From assembly GCA_035625725.1 (NCBI GenBank), contig DASPPB010000010.1, positions 1 through 58,694 of the forward strand: a stretch of DNA of 58,694 nt, written 5' to 3'. The translations under genes and the position numbers were made by a program. Source of the stretch: GJ-E10 sp035625725 (lineage in GTDB: Bacteria; Pseudomonadota; Gammaproteobacteria; Burkholderiales; Burkholderiaceae_F). How positions within the stretch are numbered: position 1 is the first letter of the stretch; each line of letters starts with the position of its first letter. Shown here in pieces: positions 7,624-16,672 of the stretch. The notes beneath the pieces are model-generated. The model searched no databases and was not told where the DNA came from. It was given only the letters and a program-made list of their open reading frames with translations.

Positions 7624-10140
7624 ATGAGGTTTCGGCGTGTTTTTGCCTGGCGCTGGAGAGCCGCGATCCTTGCAGGCGCAGCATTGCTGCTCGTTGCCTT
7701 CGAGGCGCTGGGCGCGGGACTGCAGTCCGCGGGCGCGCCGCCCGCGGACGCCAGCAAGGCGACCGAAGAGCCAGTAACACTGAATTTCGTCAACGCCGAT
7801 ATCGAAGCGGTGGTGCGCGCCATCGGGCAGTACACGGGACGCACCTTCGTCATCGACCCGCGCGTCAAGGGCACCATGACGCTAGTGACCGAACGCCCCG
7901 TAACGCGCCGCCAGGCCTACGAAGAGCTGCAGTCCGCACTGCGGCTTCAGGGCTTCACCCTCGTCGAATCGCCCGACGCCGGGGGCGTCACGCGTGTGCT
8001 GCTTGAGGCCGACGCCAAGCTGCAGGGCGGTCGGGTGCTGCCACCCGCGGCAGCAACACCCCGCGGCGACCAGGTCGTAACCCAGGTCTTTCGTTTGCAG
8101 TACGAGTCGGCGAGCAACCTCGTGCCCGTTCTGCGACCCTTGATCGCCCCGAACAACACCATCGCGGCGTACCCGGCCAACAACACTCTCGTCATCACCG
8201 ATTACGCGGAGAACCTGCGGCGCCTGGCGCGCATCATCGAGGCCATCGACTCGCCGGCCAATGCCGAGGTTGTCGTCGTACCCATGAAATACGCCCAGGC
8301 AGCCGACATTGCCAACATCGTGAGCCACGTGCTCGACGAGGGAGCGCGCTCCACCGGTCAGGGAACCGATTCGGGCCAGCGCGTCTTGGTGCAGGCCGAG
8401 GCGCGCAGCAACAGCCTGATTTTGCGCGCGGCGAGCCGCGCGCGCCTGGAGCAGGCCAAGATGCTCATCGAGCACTTCGACCAGCCCAGCGCGACGCCGG
8501 GCAATATCAACGTTATTTATTTGCGCAACGCGCAGGCGATCCGCCTGGCACCACTTCTGCGGGCGGTGCTCTCCTCGGACCCCTCGTTCATCGCGCAGGC
8601 GGGGGGCACCACGGGTCTGGCTCCCGGCTCCTCCGGGGGCATGAGCTTGGGCTCGGGCATGTCGGGGACGGGCGGCTCTTCGGGCCTCGGCGGTGGCACA
8701 AGTTCGATGGGCGGGTTTGGCGGCAGCACGACGCCCGGCGCGGGCGCGACCTCGCCCACCCCACCGCCGGCGACCATGGGCAGTCCGGCGGGCGCGGGCG
8801 GGAGCGTCGATCGCGCCCTGGCCGGGATGATCCAGGCCGACCCGGCAACCAATTCGCTCATCATCTCCGCACCCGAACCCCTGTTCCGAAACATCCGCGC
8901 GATTGTCGACAAACTCGATGTGCGCCCGGCGCAGGTGCTGATCGAATCGCTCGTGGTCGAACTCACCGGAGACAAGGCCGCGGAATTCGGTATTCAGTGG
9001 CAGGCCCTCAACGGATTCAACAGCAGTTCCACCTCCGTGGTGGGCGGCACCAATTTCGGCAGTTCCAGTCAGAACATCGTGAGCGCGGCGTCCAACATAA
9101 CGAATCTAGGCCCCGGCCTGAACCTCGGTGTGATCCGCGGCACGGTCACCATCCCGGGAGTGGGCCAGGTGACCAACATCGGGCTGCTGGCGCGCGCGCT
9201 CGAACAAACCGCCAACGCCACAATACTTTCGCGTCCCAACATCCAGACGCTCGACAACGAGGAGGGCAAGTTTCTGGTCGGACAGAACGTGCCGTTTGTG
9301 AGCGGTTCGTATGCCGCTACCGGCTCGACCACGACCACGACGGGCACGACCGTGACACCCTTTCAGACCTTCGAGCGCCAGGACGTCGGGCTGCTGCTGC
9401 GCGTCAAACCCCAGATCTCGGAAGGCGGCTCGGTACGACTTGCCATTTACATCGAGGATTCCGCGGTCGAACCCGGCACGAGCGGCACCGACTTGGTGCT
9501 CGACAAGCGCAGCTTTGAAACGAGCGTCATCGTCGAGGACGGCAATTTTGTGGTCATCAGCGGGATGATCCGCGACCAGGTCAACGAGAACCAGTTCAAG
9601 GTCCCGATTCTGGGCAACATTCCCATCCTGGGCGCCTTGTTTCGCTACGACACGCGCGAGCACATCAAGACACAGACTATGGTGTTTTTGCGTCCCATCG
9701 TGATCCGCGACGAGGAGAGCTCGCACAGCCTTGTGATGGATCGCTACGACTACATTCGCGCCCAGCTGGCCAAGGCGGCACCGTCCTCCAATCTGGTTTT
9801 GCCCGACATGCCCACGGGGTGGCTGCCCCCCTTGTCGAGCAAGGGGGCGACGATCCCGACGGAGCCAGGTAAAACGGATCCGAACGGCGCGGGCGATCCG
9901 CCGCTCATCGAGGTGGCGGTCGTCGACACAATGGCGCACGCCCGCCAGCTGCAGCGCCAACTCAAGGACGCAGGGCTCGATGCCTACTGGGAGTCGGTCG
10001 ACACGCCCGCGGGCCAGAGCATCCGGGTGCGTGTCACCGTCCAGAGCCCGCGGCGCACGCTCTCCGATACGATGGCGCAACTGCGCGCGCTCGGTTATTC
10101 GCCTTCGGTAGTGAGCAACGGACGGGCTTCGACTCCATGA
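7624..10140 (+). CDS. gspD: Secretin GspD with a C-terminal SPOR-like domain
   Basis: Outer-membrane channel of the T2SS. The 838 residues show an N-terminal signal peptide (about 1–31), N0 (55–140), N1 (155–215), N2 (217–290) and N3 (297–435). N3 contains a Gly/Ser/Thr-rich insertion of about 65 residues. The secretin domain (about 438–705) carries the signature VPILGNIPILGALFRY. Unusually, residues about 760–834 form a SPOR-like module (EVAVVDTMAHARQLQRQLKDAG ... QSIRVRVTV ... LRALGYSPSVV) in place of a typical S-domain. The SPOR call is by pattern, not by search. It overlaps gspE by four bases (ATGA). Confidence 0.96.
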   Translation: MRFRRVFAWRWRAAILAGAALLLVAFEALGAGLQSAGAPPADASKATEEPVTLNFVNADIEAVVRAIGQYTGRTFVIDPRVKGTMTLVTERPVTRRQAYEELQSALRLQGFTLVESPDAGGVTRVLLEADAKLQGGRVLPPAAATPRGDQVVTQVFRLQYESASNLVPVLRPLIAPNNTIAAYPANNTLVITDYAENLRRLARIIEAIDSPANAEVVVVPMKYAQAADIANIVSHVLDEGARSTGQGTDSGQRVLVQAEARSNSLILRAASRARLEQAKMLIEHFDQPSATPGNINVIYLRNAQAIRLAPLLRAVLSSDPSFIAQAGGTTGLAPGSSGGMSLGSGMSGTGGSSGLGGGTSSMGGFGGSTTPGAGATSPTPPPATMGSPAGAGGSVDRALAGMIQADPATNSLIISAPEPLFRNIRAIVDKLDVRPAQVLIESLVVELTGDKAAEFGIQWQALNGFNSSSTSVVGGTNFGSSSQNIVSAASNITNLGPGLNLGVIRGTVTIPGVGQVTNIGLLARALEQTANATILSRPNIQTLDNEEGKFLVGQNVPFVSGSYAATGSTTTTTGTTVTPFQTFERQDVGLLLRVKPQISEGGSVRLAIYIEDSAVEPGTSGTDLVLDKRSFETSVIVEDGNFVVISGMIRDQVNENQFKVPILGNIPILGALFRYDTREHIKTQTMVFLRPIVIRDEESSHSLVMDRYDYIRAQLAKAAPSSNLVLPDMPTGWLPPLSSKGATIPTEPGKTDPNGAGDPPLIEVAVVDTMAHARQLQRQLKDAGLDAYWESVDTPAGQSIRVRVTVQSPRRTLSDTMAQLRALGYSPSVVSNGRASTP

Positions 10141-11570
10141 CGACTCCACAACAGTACGTTCCCTACGCCTTTGCCCGCGACAACTCGATCCTGCTCAAGC
10201 CTCTCGGCGAACGGGAGGCAGAGGTCTGGATCACCGAGTCCACGGGCCTGGAAGCGCTCAACGAAGTGATTCGTGCCTTCCCGGGAAAGGTGCGGCCCAG
10301 CATCGTGGACCCCGAGCTGCTGGCCGAGGCCATCGCACAGACCTACTCGCGTCCGGAGGACTCGGCGCAACAAATCGTCGGCGACATCGAGGGCGAGATC
10401 GACATCACGCGCCTGATGCAGGACGTGCCCGACATCGAGGATCTGCTCGAAACCGAGGACGACGCACCGATCATCCGCATGATCAACGCGCTGCTCACCC
10501 ATGCCGTCCGTGATGGCGCCTCCGACATCCACCTGGAGGCCTTCGAGCAGCACTCGCTGGTACGTTTTCGGGTCGACGGTACGTTGCGCGACGTGGTGCG
10601 CCCCAAACGCGCGCTGCACGCGGCCCTGGTCTCGCGCATCAAGATCATGGCCGCCATGGACATCGCCGAAAAGCGGCTGCCCCAAGACGGGCGCATCGCG
10701 TTGCGGGTCGGCGGCCGCGCCATCGACGTCCGGGTTTCCACCCTTCCCACGGGCCATGGTGAGCGGGTCGTACTGCGGCTTTTGGAAAAGGACGTCTCGC
10801 GCATCGATCTCAAGAACCTCGGCATGGGCGAGAGGACCCTGGCGATGTTCGATGAGCTGTTTCACCAGCCGCACGGAATCTTGCTTGTCACCGGGCCGAC
10901 GGGGTCGGGCAAGTCCACCACGCTGTATGCCGCCATCCGCCGCCTCGATAACACGACGTCGAACATCATGACCGTGGAGGACCCGATCGAGTACGACCTG
11001 CAGGGGGTCGGCCAGACACAGGTGAACGCCAGGATCGACATGACCTTTGCCCGGGCGCTGCGCTCGATTCTGCGCCAGGACCCCGACGTGATCATGATCG
11101 GCGAGATCCGCGACCTCGAAACCGCGCAAATCGCCGTTCAGGCGTCGCTTACCGGTCACCTCGTGCTGGCCACGCTGCACACCAACGATGCGGCGAGCGC
11201 CGTCACACGACTCATCGACATGGGCATCGAGCCGTTTTTGCTCTCCTCATCGTTGTTGGGCGTCTTGGCGCAACGCCTCGTGCGCAAGCTCTGCCCGCAC
11301 TGCAAGCGGCGCGATCCGGCCGGACGGGGATTTCACCCGATCGGCTGCCCGCAATGCAGCCATACCGGCTACAGCGGACGCACCGGTATTTTCGAACTGC
11401 TACGGGTCGACGACACCATTCGTAGCCTCATCCACTCCGCCGCCAACGACCAGGAGATCCGGCGCACCGCGGAATCCACCGGCATGCTGCCGCTGCGCGC
11501 CGACGCGATGCGGTGGTTTTCGGCGGGTATCACGTCGCAGGAGGAAATCTTGCGCGTTACGCGGGACTGA
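10137..11570 (+). CDS. gspE: Secretion ATPase GspE
   Basis: Cytoplasmic hexameric ATPase that drives pseudopilus growth. The 477 residues contain an N-terminal GspL-binding region and the Walker A motif GPTGSGKST at 253–261. They also contain an Asp box and Walker B (LRQDPDVIMIGEIRDLETA), a His box (TGHLVLATLHTNDA), and the zinc tetracysteine element starting CPHC at residue 386. The second cysteine pair follows after only about 14 residues, a short loop compared with classical GspE. The start overlaps the gspD stop, indicating coupling. Confidence 0.97.
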   Translation: MTTPQQYVPYAFARDNSILLKPLGEREAEVWITESTGLEALNEVIRAFPGKVRPSIVDPELLAEAIAQTYSRPEDSAQQIVGDIEGEIDITRLMQDVPDIEDLLETEDDAPIIRMINALLTHAVRDGASDIHLEAFEQHSLVRFRVDGTLRDVVRPKRALHAALVSRIKIMAAMDIAEKRLPQDGRIALRVGGRAIDVRVSTLPTGHGERVVLRLLEKDVSRIDLKNLGMGERTLAMFDELFHQPHGILLVTGPTGSGKSTTLYAAIRRLDNTTSNIMTVEDPIEYDLQGVGQTQVNARIDMTFARALRSILRQDPDVIMIGEIRDLETAQIAVQASLTGHLVLATLHTNDAASAVTRLIDMGIEPFLLSSSLLGVLAQRLVRKLCPHCKRRDPAGRGFHPIGCPQCSHTGYSGRTGIFELLRVDDTIRSLIHSAANDQEIRRTAESTGMLPLRADAMRWFSAGITSQEEILRVTRD

Positions 11571-11612
11571 GATCGCGCGCAGCGGTCGCCGACCCGGTTT
11601 CGCCGTCATTGC

Positions 11613-12851
11613 ATGACCGCGTTTCGATACTCCGCCGCCGATAGTCTGGGCAGGGACGAGGTCGGCGTGCTAGAAGCCGACAGCGCGCGCCAGGCGCGGC
11701 AGATGCTGCGCAACCAGGGTCTGGTCCCGCTGGCGGTAGAGCCGGTCGAAACCGAGGCGGCGGGCCGGGGTACGCCGCGGGGTCGCCGTCTGTCGCAAAC
11801 CGAGCTGGCCGTGCTCACGCGCCAGTTCGCCAGCCTGCTGGCCGCCGCGCTGCCGATTGCCGATGCCCTGACGGTGCTCGTCGAACAAAGCGAACAGCAG
11901 TCGGTGCGCGAGATGATGGCCTCGATCCGCACGGAAGTCCGCGGCGGCCTGTCGCTCTCGGGCGCGCTTGCGCGCCACCCGCGTCAGTTCCCGGCCATCT
12001 ACCGCGCGATCATCGCCGCGGGGGAGGAATCGGGCAAGCTCGGCTCGGTGATGGCGAGTCTGGCCGATTTCATCGAGGAGCGCGCCCGGCTGCAGCAAAA
12101 AATCACACTGGCCTTCGTATACCCGGCCATCCTGACCGTGGTCGCCCTGCTTGTCGTGGTGTTTCTGCTTACCTACGTCATACCCCAGGTCGTGCAGGTG
12201 TTTTCCCAGACCAAGCAGGCGCTGCCGCTGCTCACGCGGGCGATGCTGGGGTTGTCGGCATTCTTGCGAGGCTACGGCTGGTTGCTGCTCGCCGCAATCG
12301 CCGGCGCGGTCTTCGCGATCTCGCGCGCCCTGCGCGTGGAGGCGGTTCGCTTGCAGTGGCATCGACGGCTGCTGCGCCTGCCGATCGTGGGGACGCTCTC
12401 GCGCGCTATGAATACGGCGCGCTTTGCCAGCACGCTGTCCATTTTGGTGGGCTCGGGCGTGCCGATGCTGCGGTCGCTGCAGGCCGCCGGCGAGACCGTG
12501 ACGAACCTCGCGCTGCGCGCACGCGTGCTGGACGCAACCCAGCGGGTGCGCGAAGGCGCGTCCTTGGCCCGGTCGTTGCGCGCCGAGGACGACGACCGGG
12601 CAGCGCCCTCACGGCTGCGCCTGTTCCCACCCGTGCTGATCCATCTCATCAGCTCGGGCGAGGCCACCGGCAAACTCCCCGAAATGCTCGCACGCGCGGC
12701 CGACATGCACGCGCGCGAGGCCGAGCGCCGCACGATGCTGCTCACTTCGCTACTGGAACCGGCGCTCATCCTGGGCATGGGCCTGGTCGTCATGCTCATC
12801 GTCCTCGCGGTGCTCATGCCCATCATCGAGATCAACCAGCTCGCCCGCTAA
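11613..12851 (+). CDS. gspF: Inner-membrane platform protein GspF
   Basis: Polytopic core of the assembly platform. The 412 residues comprise two repeated cytoplasmic GspF domains (about 75–195 and 275–400), each with the family hallmark (ARHPRQFPAIYRAIIAAGEESGKLG and PPVLIHLISSGEATGKLPEML). Transmembrane helices lie at about 170–195, 215–240 and 380–405. It is the last gene of the operon. No pilotin (gspS) or prepilin peptidase (gspO) gene follows; both must be elsewhere or absent. Confidence 0.96.
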   Translation: MTAFRYSAADSLGRDEVGVLEADSARQARQMLRNQGLVPLAVEPVETEAAGRGTPRGRRLSQTELAVLTRQFASLLAAALPIADALTVLVEQSEQQSVREMMASIRTEVRGGLSLSGALARHPRQFPAIYRAIIAAGEESGKLGSVMASLADFIEERARLQQKITLAFVYPAILTVVALLVVVFLLTYVIPQVVQVFSQTKQALPLLTRAMLGLSAFLRGYGWLLLAAIAGAVFAISRALRVEAVRLQWHRRLLRLPIVGTLSRAMNTARFASTLSILVGSGVPMLRSLQAAGETVTNLALRARVLDATQRVREGASLARSLRAEDDDRAAPSRLRLFPPVLIHLISSGEATGKLPEMLARAADMHAREAERRTMLLTSLLEPALILGMGLVVMLIVLAVLMPIIEINQLAR

Positions 12852-12884
12852 AGGCCACGGGCGGCTCTGCGGCACTGCCACAGA

Positions 12885-12904
12885 GGCGCGCGCGCACGCG
12901 CGCC
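12885..12904. terminator. GC-only hairpin downstream of gspF
   Basis: GGCGCGCG-CGCA-CGCGCGCC forms a perfect 8-bp stem with a 4-base loop, 34 bases after the gspF stop. No T-run follows, so it may slow or protect transcripts rather than act as a classical terminator. The rest of the gap to the next gene shows no clear promoter. Confidence 0.35.
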
Positions 12905-13084
12905 GGGAGCGCCGGAGCCCGCAGGCGCGCTGCGGCGCGTGCCGGCGGGCGGAGTATGCTGATCCTGACGGCGATACGCGATCAGCCCTTGCAGCAAAAA
13001 GGAATAGCAAGCGGCGGTTAGCAGCGCGCTGCGGGGTGTTATTCGCATATCAATACGGCGAGTTTCGGCGCAGGCTAGTCTTTC

Positions 13085-16000
13085 ATGAATGCTCCCTTAC
13101 CGGACGCAATCCGCCAGGCTCTGGCGAACGTCTCGCTTGAGGACAAGTGGACCGTGGAGCGGGGCCGCGTCTACCTCAACGGCACGCAGGCCCTGGTGCG
13201 GCTGCTGATGTTGCAGCGCCAGCGCGATTTGCTTGCGGGCTACAACACGGCGGGCTTTCTGAGCGGCTACCGCGGCTCACCGCTGGGGGCCGTCGACCAG
13301 ACGGCATGGAGGGCGCGCGCGCACCTCGAGCGCCATCACGTGCGCTTTCAGCCCGGCGTCAACGAGGATCTGGCGGCCACGGCGCTCTGGGGGACCCAGC
13401 AGGTCAATATGTTCGCCGGCGCGCGCTACGACGGCGTGTTTGGCATGTGGTACGGCAAGGGCCCGGGAGTCGATCGTTGTGGCGACGTGTTTAAACACGC
13501 CAACGCTGCCGGAACGAGTCCGCGCGGAGGGGTCGTGGTTGCCTGCGGCGACGACCATGGCGCCAAAAGCTCGACCATGCCCCACCAGTCCGATCACGTC
13601 CTCAAGGCCTGCATGATCCCGGTGTTATTTCCCTCGTCCGTGCAAGAGTATCTGGACCTGGGCGTGCACGCCTACGCGATGAGCCGCTATGCCGGCGTCT
13701 GGGTGGGCCTGAAATGCGTCACCGAAGTCGTCGAAGCCTCGGCGACGGTTGAAGTGGATCCCGAGCGCATTGCGGTGCGGCTGCCGGAGGATTTCGTCGT
13801 TCCGGCCGGCGGCCTGAACATCCGCTGGCCGGACGCGCCGTTGCAACTGGAGGCGAGGCTGCTCGACTACAAGCTCTACGCCGCGTTGGCCTATTGCCGC
13901 TCCAACGGCCTGAACAAGACGGTGATCGATGCGCCGCGCGCTCGCTTTGGGATCGTCGCCAGCGGCAAGGCCTATGGCGATACGCGCCAGGCGCTGCTTG
14001 ACCTGGGCTTGGATGAGGCGACGTGCCGTCAGATCGGCATACGGTTGTTCAAGTGCGCGATGGTCTGGCCGCTGGAAGCGCAATCCATTGGCGAGTTCGC
14101 CGACGGTCTGACTGAAATTTTGGTGATTGAGGAAAAGCGCCAGGTCATCGAGTACCAGTTGAAGGAAGAGCTCTTTCAATGGGTCGGCCGCGGCAAGAAG
14201 ATCCCGCGGGTGATCGGAAAGTTCGACGAAAAAGACGGTGGCGAGTGGGCGGTGCCGCAGGGCAACTGGATTTTGCCGGCCCACTACGAACTGTCTCCGG
14301 CAATCGTAGCCAAGGCGATTGCCGCGCGCATCGGCAAGCTCGAGTTGCCCCCTGAGGTGCGCGCGCGCATCGATGCGCGCGTCGCGGTCATCGAGGCCAA
14401 GGAACGCGATCTGGCGGTGCCGCGGGTGGCCACCGAGCGCATTCCGCATTTTTGCTCGGGCTGCCCGCACAACACCTCGACGCGGGTACCGGAGGGCTCG
14501 CGCGCCGTCGCCGGCATCGGCTGCCACTACATGGCGACATGGATGGGGCGTAACACGGCGACCTCGACCCACATGGGCGGGGAGGGAGCAACCTGGATCG
14601 GCCACGCCCCGTTTACCAGTGAGAAGCACATCTTCGCCAACCTGGGCGACGGCACGTACTTTCACTCGGGCAGCCTCGCCATACGGGCGGCGGTCGCGGC
14701 CGGGGTATCGATCACCTACAAGATCTTGTTCAACGATGCGGTCGCAATGACCGGGGGCCAGCCAATCGATGGCGTGCTCACCGTGCCCCAGATCACGCGC
14801 CAGCTCGCCGCAGAAGGCGTGCGGCGCATCGTCGTGGTGACGCAGGACCCGCACAAGTACGCGCGCGACGACCCCTTTGCTCCCGGCGTGCAGGTGGCAC
14901 CGCGCGAGAACCTCGATGCGGTGCAGCGCCAGCTGCGTGAATTCGACGGCGTCTCTGCGCTGATTTTCGATCAGACCTGCGCGGCCGAACTGCGCCGGCG
15001 ACGCAAGCGCGGCACGGCCGTCGATCCGGCGCGGCACGTCGTCATCAACGAACTGGTCTGTGAGGGCTGCGGCGACTGCAGCACGGCATCGAATTGCCTG
15101 TCGGTCGAGCCGGTGGCGACCGAGTTCGGCCGCAAGCGGCGCATCAATCAGTCGAGCTGCAACAAGGACTTTTCTTGCCTGAATGGATTTTGTCCCAGCT
15201 TCGTGACAATCGAAGGCGGTGCGCTGCGCCGCCCCGCGGCGGCCCAAGCGCCGCCGCCGGAAGTCGTCTTGCCGGCGCCCTTGGAGCTCGCCGCGGATCG
15301 GGCCTACGGCATTTTGGTCGCTGGTATCGGCGGCACTGGCGTGGTGACGATCGGCCAGATCGTGGGAATGGCGGCGCACATCGAGGGCCGCGGCATTTCC
15401 GTTCTGGATGTGGCCGGCCTCGCGCAAAAGGGAGGCGCGGTGCATTCGCACATACAGATCGCTGCCTCGCCCGAACAGCTTTTTGCCACGCGCATCGCCA
15501 TGGGGGAAGCCGACCTTCTGCTGGGCTGCGATCTCATCGTGAGCAGCGGAGCCGAGGTTCTTGCCAAGTTCCGGCGCGGGCGCACGCGCGCATTGCTAAG
15601 CAGCTCCGAGTCGCCCACGGCGGAGTTCGTACGCAACCGCGAATGGCAGTTCCCTTCGGGCAAGCTCGTCGGACAGATCCGCGCCGCGCTGGGTGCGGAC
15701 AGCGATCTGGCCCTGCTCGACGCCCAGGCGCTGGCAACGCAGCTGCTGGGAGATGCGATCTACGCCAACCCCTTGCTGCTGGGCGCCGCGTGGCAACAGG
15801 GATGGCTGCCACTGCGCCGCGAAAGTCTGCTGCGCGCCATTGAACTCAACGGTGCCGCGGTCGACGCCAACAGGCGCGCGTTCGAGTGGGGACGCGCGGC
15901 GGCGCACGATTTGGCCGCGGTACAACGCGTCGCGGCAGCGATGCGCTCCGCGGGCACCGCGCCCCGCCCTCTCGCCCAAGGCCTCGAGCAGATCGTCGCC

Positions 16001-16672
16001 GTGCGCTCGGAATTTCTCGCGGCATACCAGGACCGTCGCCTTGCGCAGCGCTACCAACGCCTCGTCGAGCAGGTGGCGCAGGCCGAGCGCGCAACGGCTC
16101 CGGGCAGCACTCTGCTCGCGGAGGCCGTGGCGCGCAATTACTTTAAGTTGCTCGCGGTAAAAGACGAGTACGAGGTGGCGCGACTGCATCGTGACCCGCA
16201 GTTCCGCGCCCAGATCGCCCAGTCCTACACCGGCGCGTATCGCGTGCACTACCACCTGGCCCCGCCGCTGTTCGCGCCGCGTGACCCCGTGAGCGGGCGC
16301 CCCCGCAAGCTGCGCTTTGGCCCCTGGCTGGGGGCGGCGTTTGCCGTGCTTTGGCGGCTGCGATTTTTGCGGGGCACGCCGCTCGATCCCTTTGGACGCA
16401 CGCCGGAGCGGCGCGCCGAGCGTGCCCTGTTGCTCGATTACGAACGCACGGTCGATCAAATCGTGTCGCAACTCAGCGCCGAGAAGCTCGCATTGGCGGT
16501 GCGCATCGCGAGCTTCCCGGAGGAAATTTGCGGCTTCGGACACGTGAAGATGCAAAGCATTGCGCGCGTGGCGCCTGCGCTGGCGCAATGGCGCGCGCAA
16601 TGGGCCGGCGCCCAGGCGCGGCCGGGCGAGTCTGCCGCCGTGAGCGGCAAATCCGCTGCGCTCGTGCCCTAG
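13085..16672 (+). CDS. Indolepyruvate ferredoxin oxidoreductase, fused alpha/gamma type
   Basis: Oxidatively decarboxylates aryl- or branched 2-oxoacids such as indolepyruvate to acyl-CoA, passing electrons to ferredoxin; TPP and iron-sulfur dependent. The 1195 residues start with a pyruvate-ferredoxin-type N-terminal domain (GYRGSPLGAVDQT). A CxxC motif at Cys457 (CSGCPHN) opens the TPP-binding region with GIGCHYMATWMGR and GDGTYFHSG. A cysteine-rich cluster region begins at Cys659 (CEGCGDC...C), and a C-terminal gamma-type domain contains GIGGTGVVTIGQI. Length fits the single-chain proteobacterial form. It stands alone, so its natural substrate cannot be deduced from neighbours. Confidence 0.95.
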   Translation: MNAPLPDAIRQALANVSLEDKWTVERGRVYLNGTQALVRLLMLQRQRDLLAGYNTAGFLSGYRGSPLGAVDQTAWRARAHLERHHVRFQPGVNEDLAATALWGTQQVNMFAGARYDGVFGMWYGKGPGVDRCGDVFKHANAAGTSPRGGVVVACGDDHGAKSSTMPHQSDHVLKACMIPVLFPSSVQEYLDLGVHAYAMSRYAGVWVGLKCVTEVVEASATVEVDPERIAVRLPEDFVVPAGGLNIRWPDAPLQLEARLLDYKLYAALAYCRSNGLNKTVIDAPRARFGIVASGKAYGDTRQALLDLGLDEATCRQIGIRLFKCAMVWPLEAQSIGEFADGLTEILVIEEKRQVIEYQLKEELFQWVGRGKKIPRVIGKFDEKDGGEWAVPQGNWILPAHYELSPAIVAKAIAARIGKLELPPEVRARIDARVAVIEAKERDLAVPRVATERIPHFCSGCPHNTSTRVPEGSRAVAGIGCHYMATWMGRNTATSTHMGGEGATWIGHAPFTSEKHIFANLGDGTYFHSGSLAIRAAVAAGVSITYKILFNDAVAMTGGQPIDGVLTVPQITRQLAAEGVRRIVVVTQDPHKYARDDPFAPGVQVAPRENLDAVQRQLREFDGVSALIFDQTCAAELRRRRKRGTAVDPARHVVINELVCEGCGDCSTASNCLSVEPVATEFGRKRRINQSSCNKDFSCLNGFCPSFVTIEGGALRRPAAAQAPPPEVVLPAPLELAADRAYGILVAGIGGTGVVTIGQIVGMAAHIEGRGISVLDVAGLAQKGGAVHSHIQIAASPEQLFATRIAMGEADLLLGCDLIVSSGAEVLAKFRRGRTRALLSSSESPTAEFVRNREWQFPSGKLVGQIRAALGADSDLALLDAQALATQLLGDAIYANPLLLGAAWQQGWLPLRRESLLRAIELNGAAVDANRRAFEWGRAAAHDLAAVQRVAAAMRSAGTAPRPLAQGLEQIVAVRSEFLAAYQDRRLAQRYQRLVEQVAQAERATAPGSTLLAEAVARNYFKLLAVKDEYEVARLHRDPQFRAQIAQSYTGAYRVHYHLAPPLFAPRDPVSGRPRKLRFGPWLGAAFAVLWRLRFLRGTPLDPFGRTPERRAERALLLDYERTVDQIVSQLSAEKLALAVRIASFPEEICGFGHVKMQSIARVAPALAQWRAQWAGAQARPGESAAVSGKSAALVP

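Noticed and set aside
13625..15451. 608-codon open frame on the minus strand inside the IOR gene
   Set aside because: Antisense to an unambiguous enzyme gene. Its translation is His/Arg/Ala-rich with no motif, the usual shadow of GC-rich codon use.
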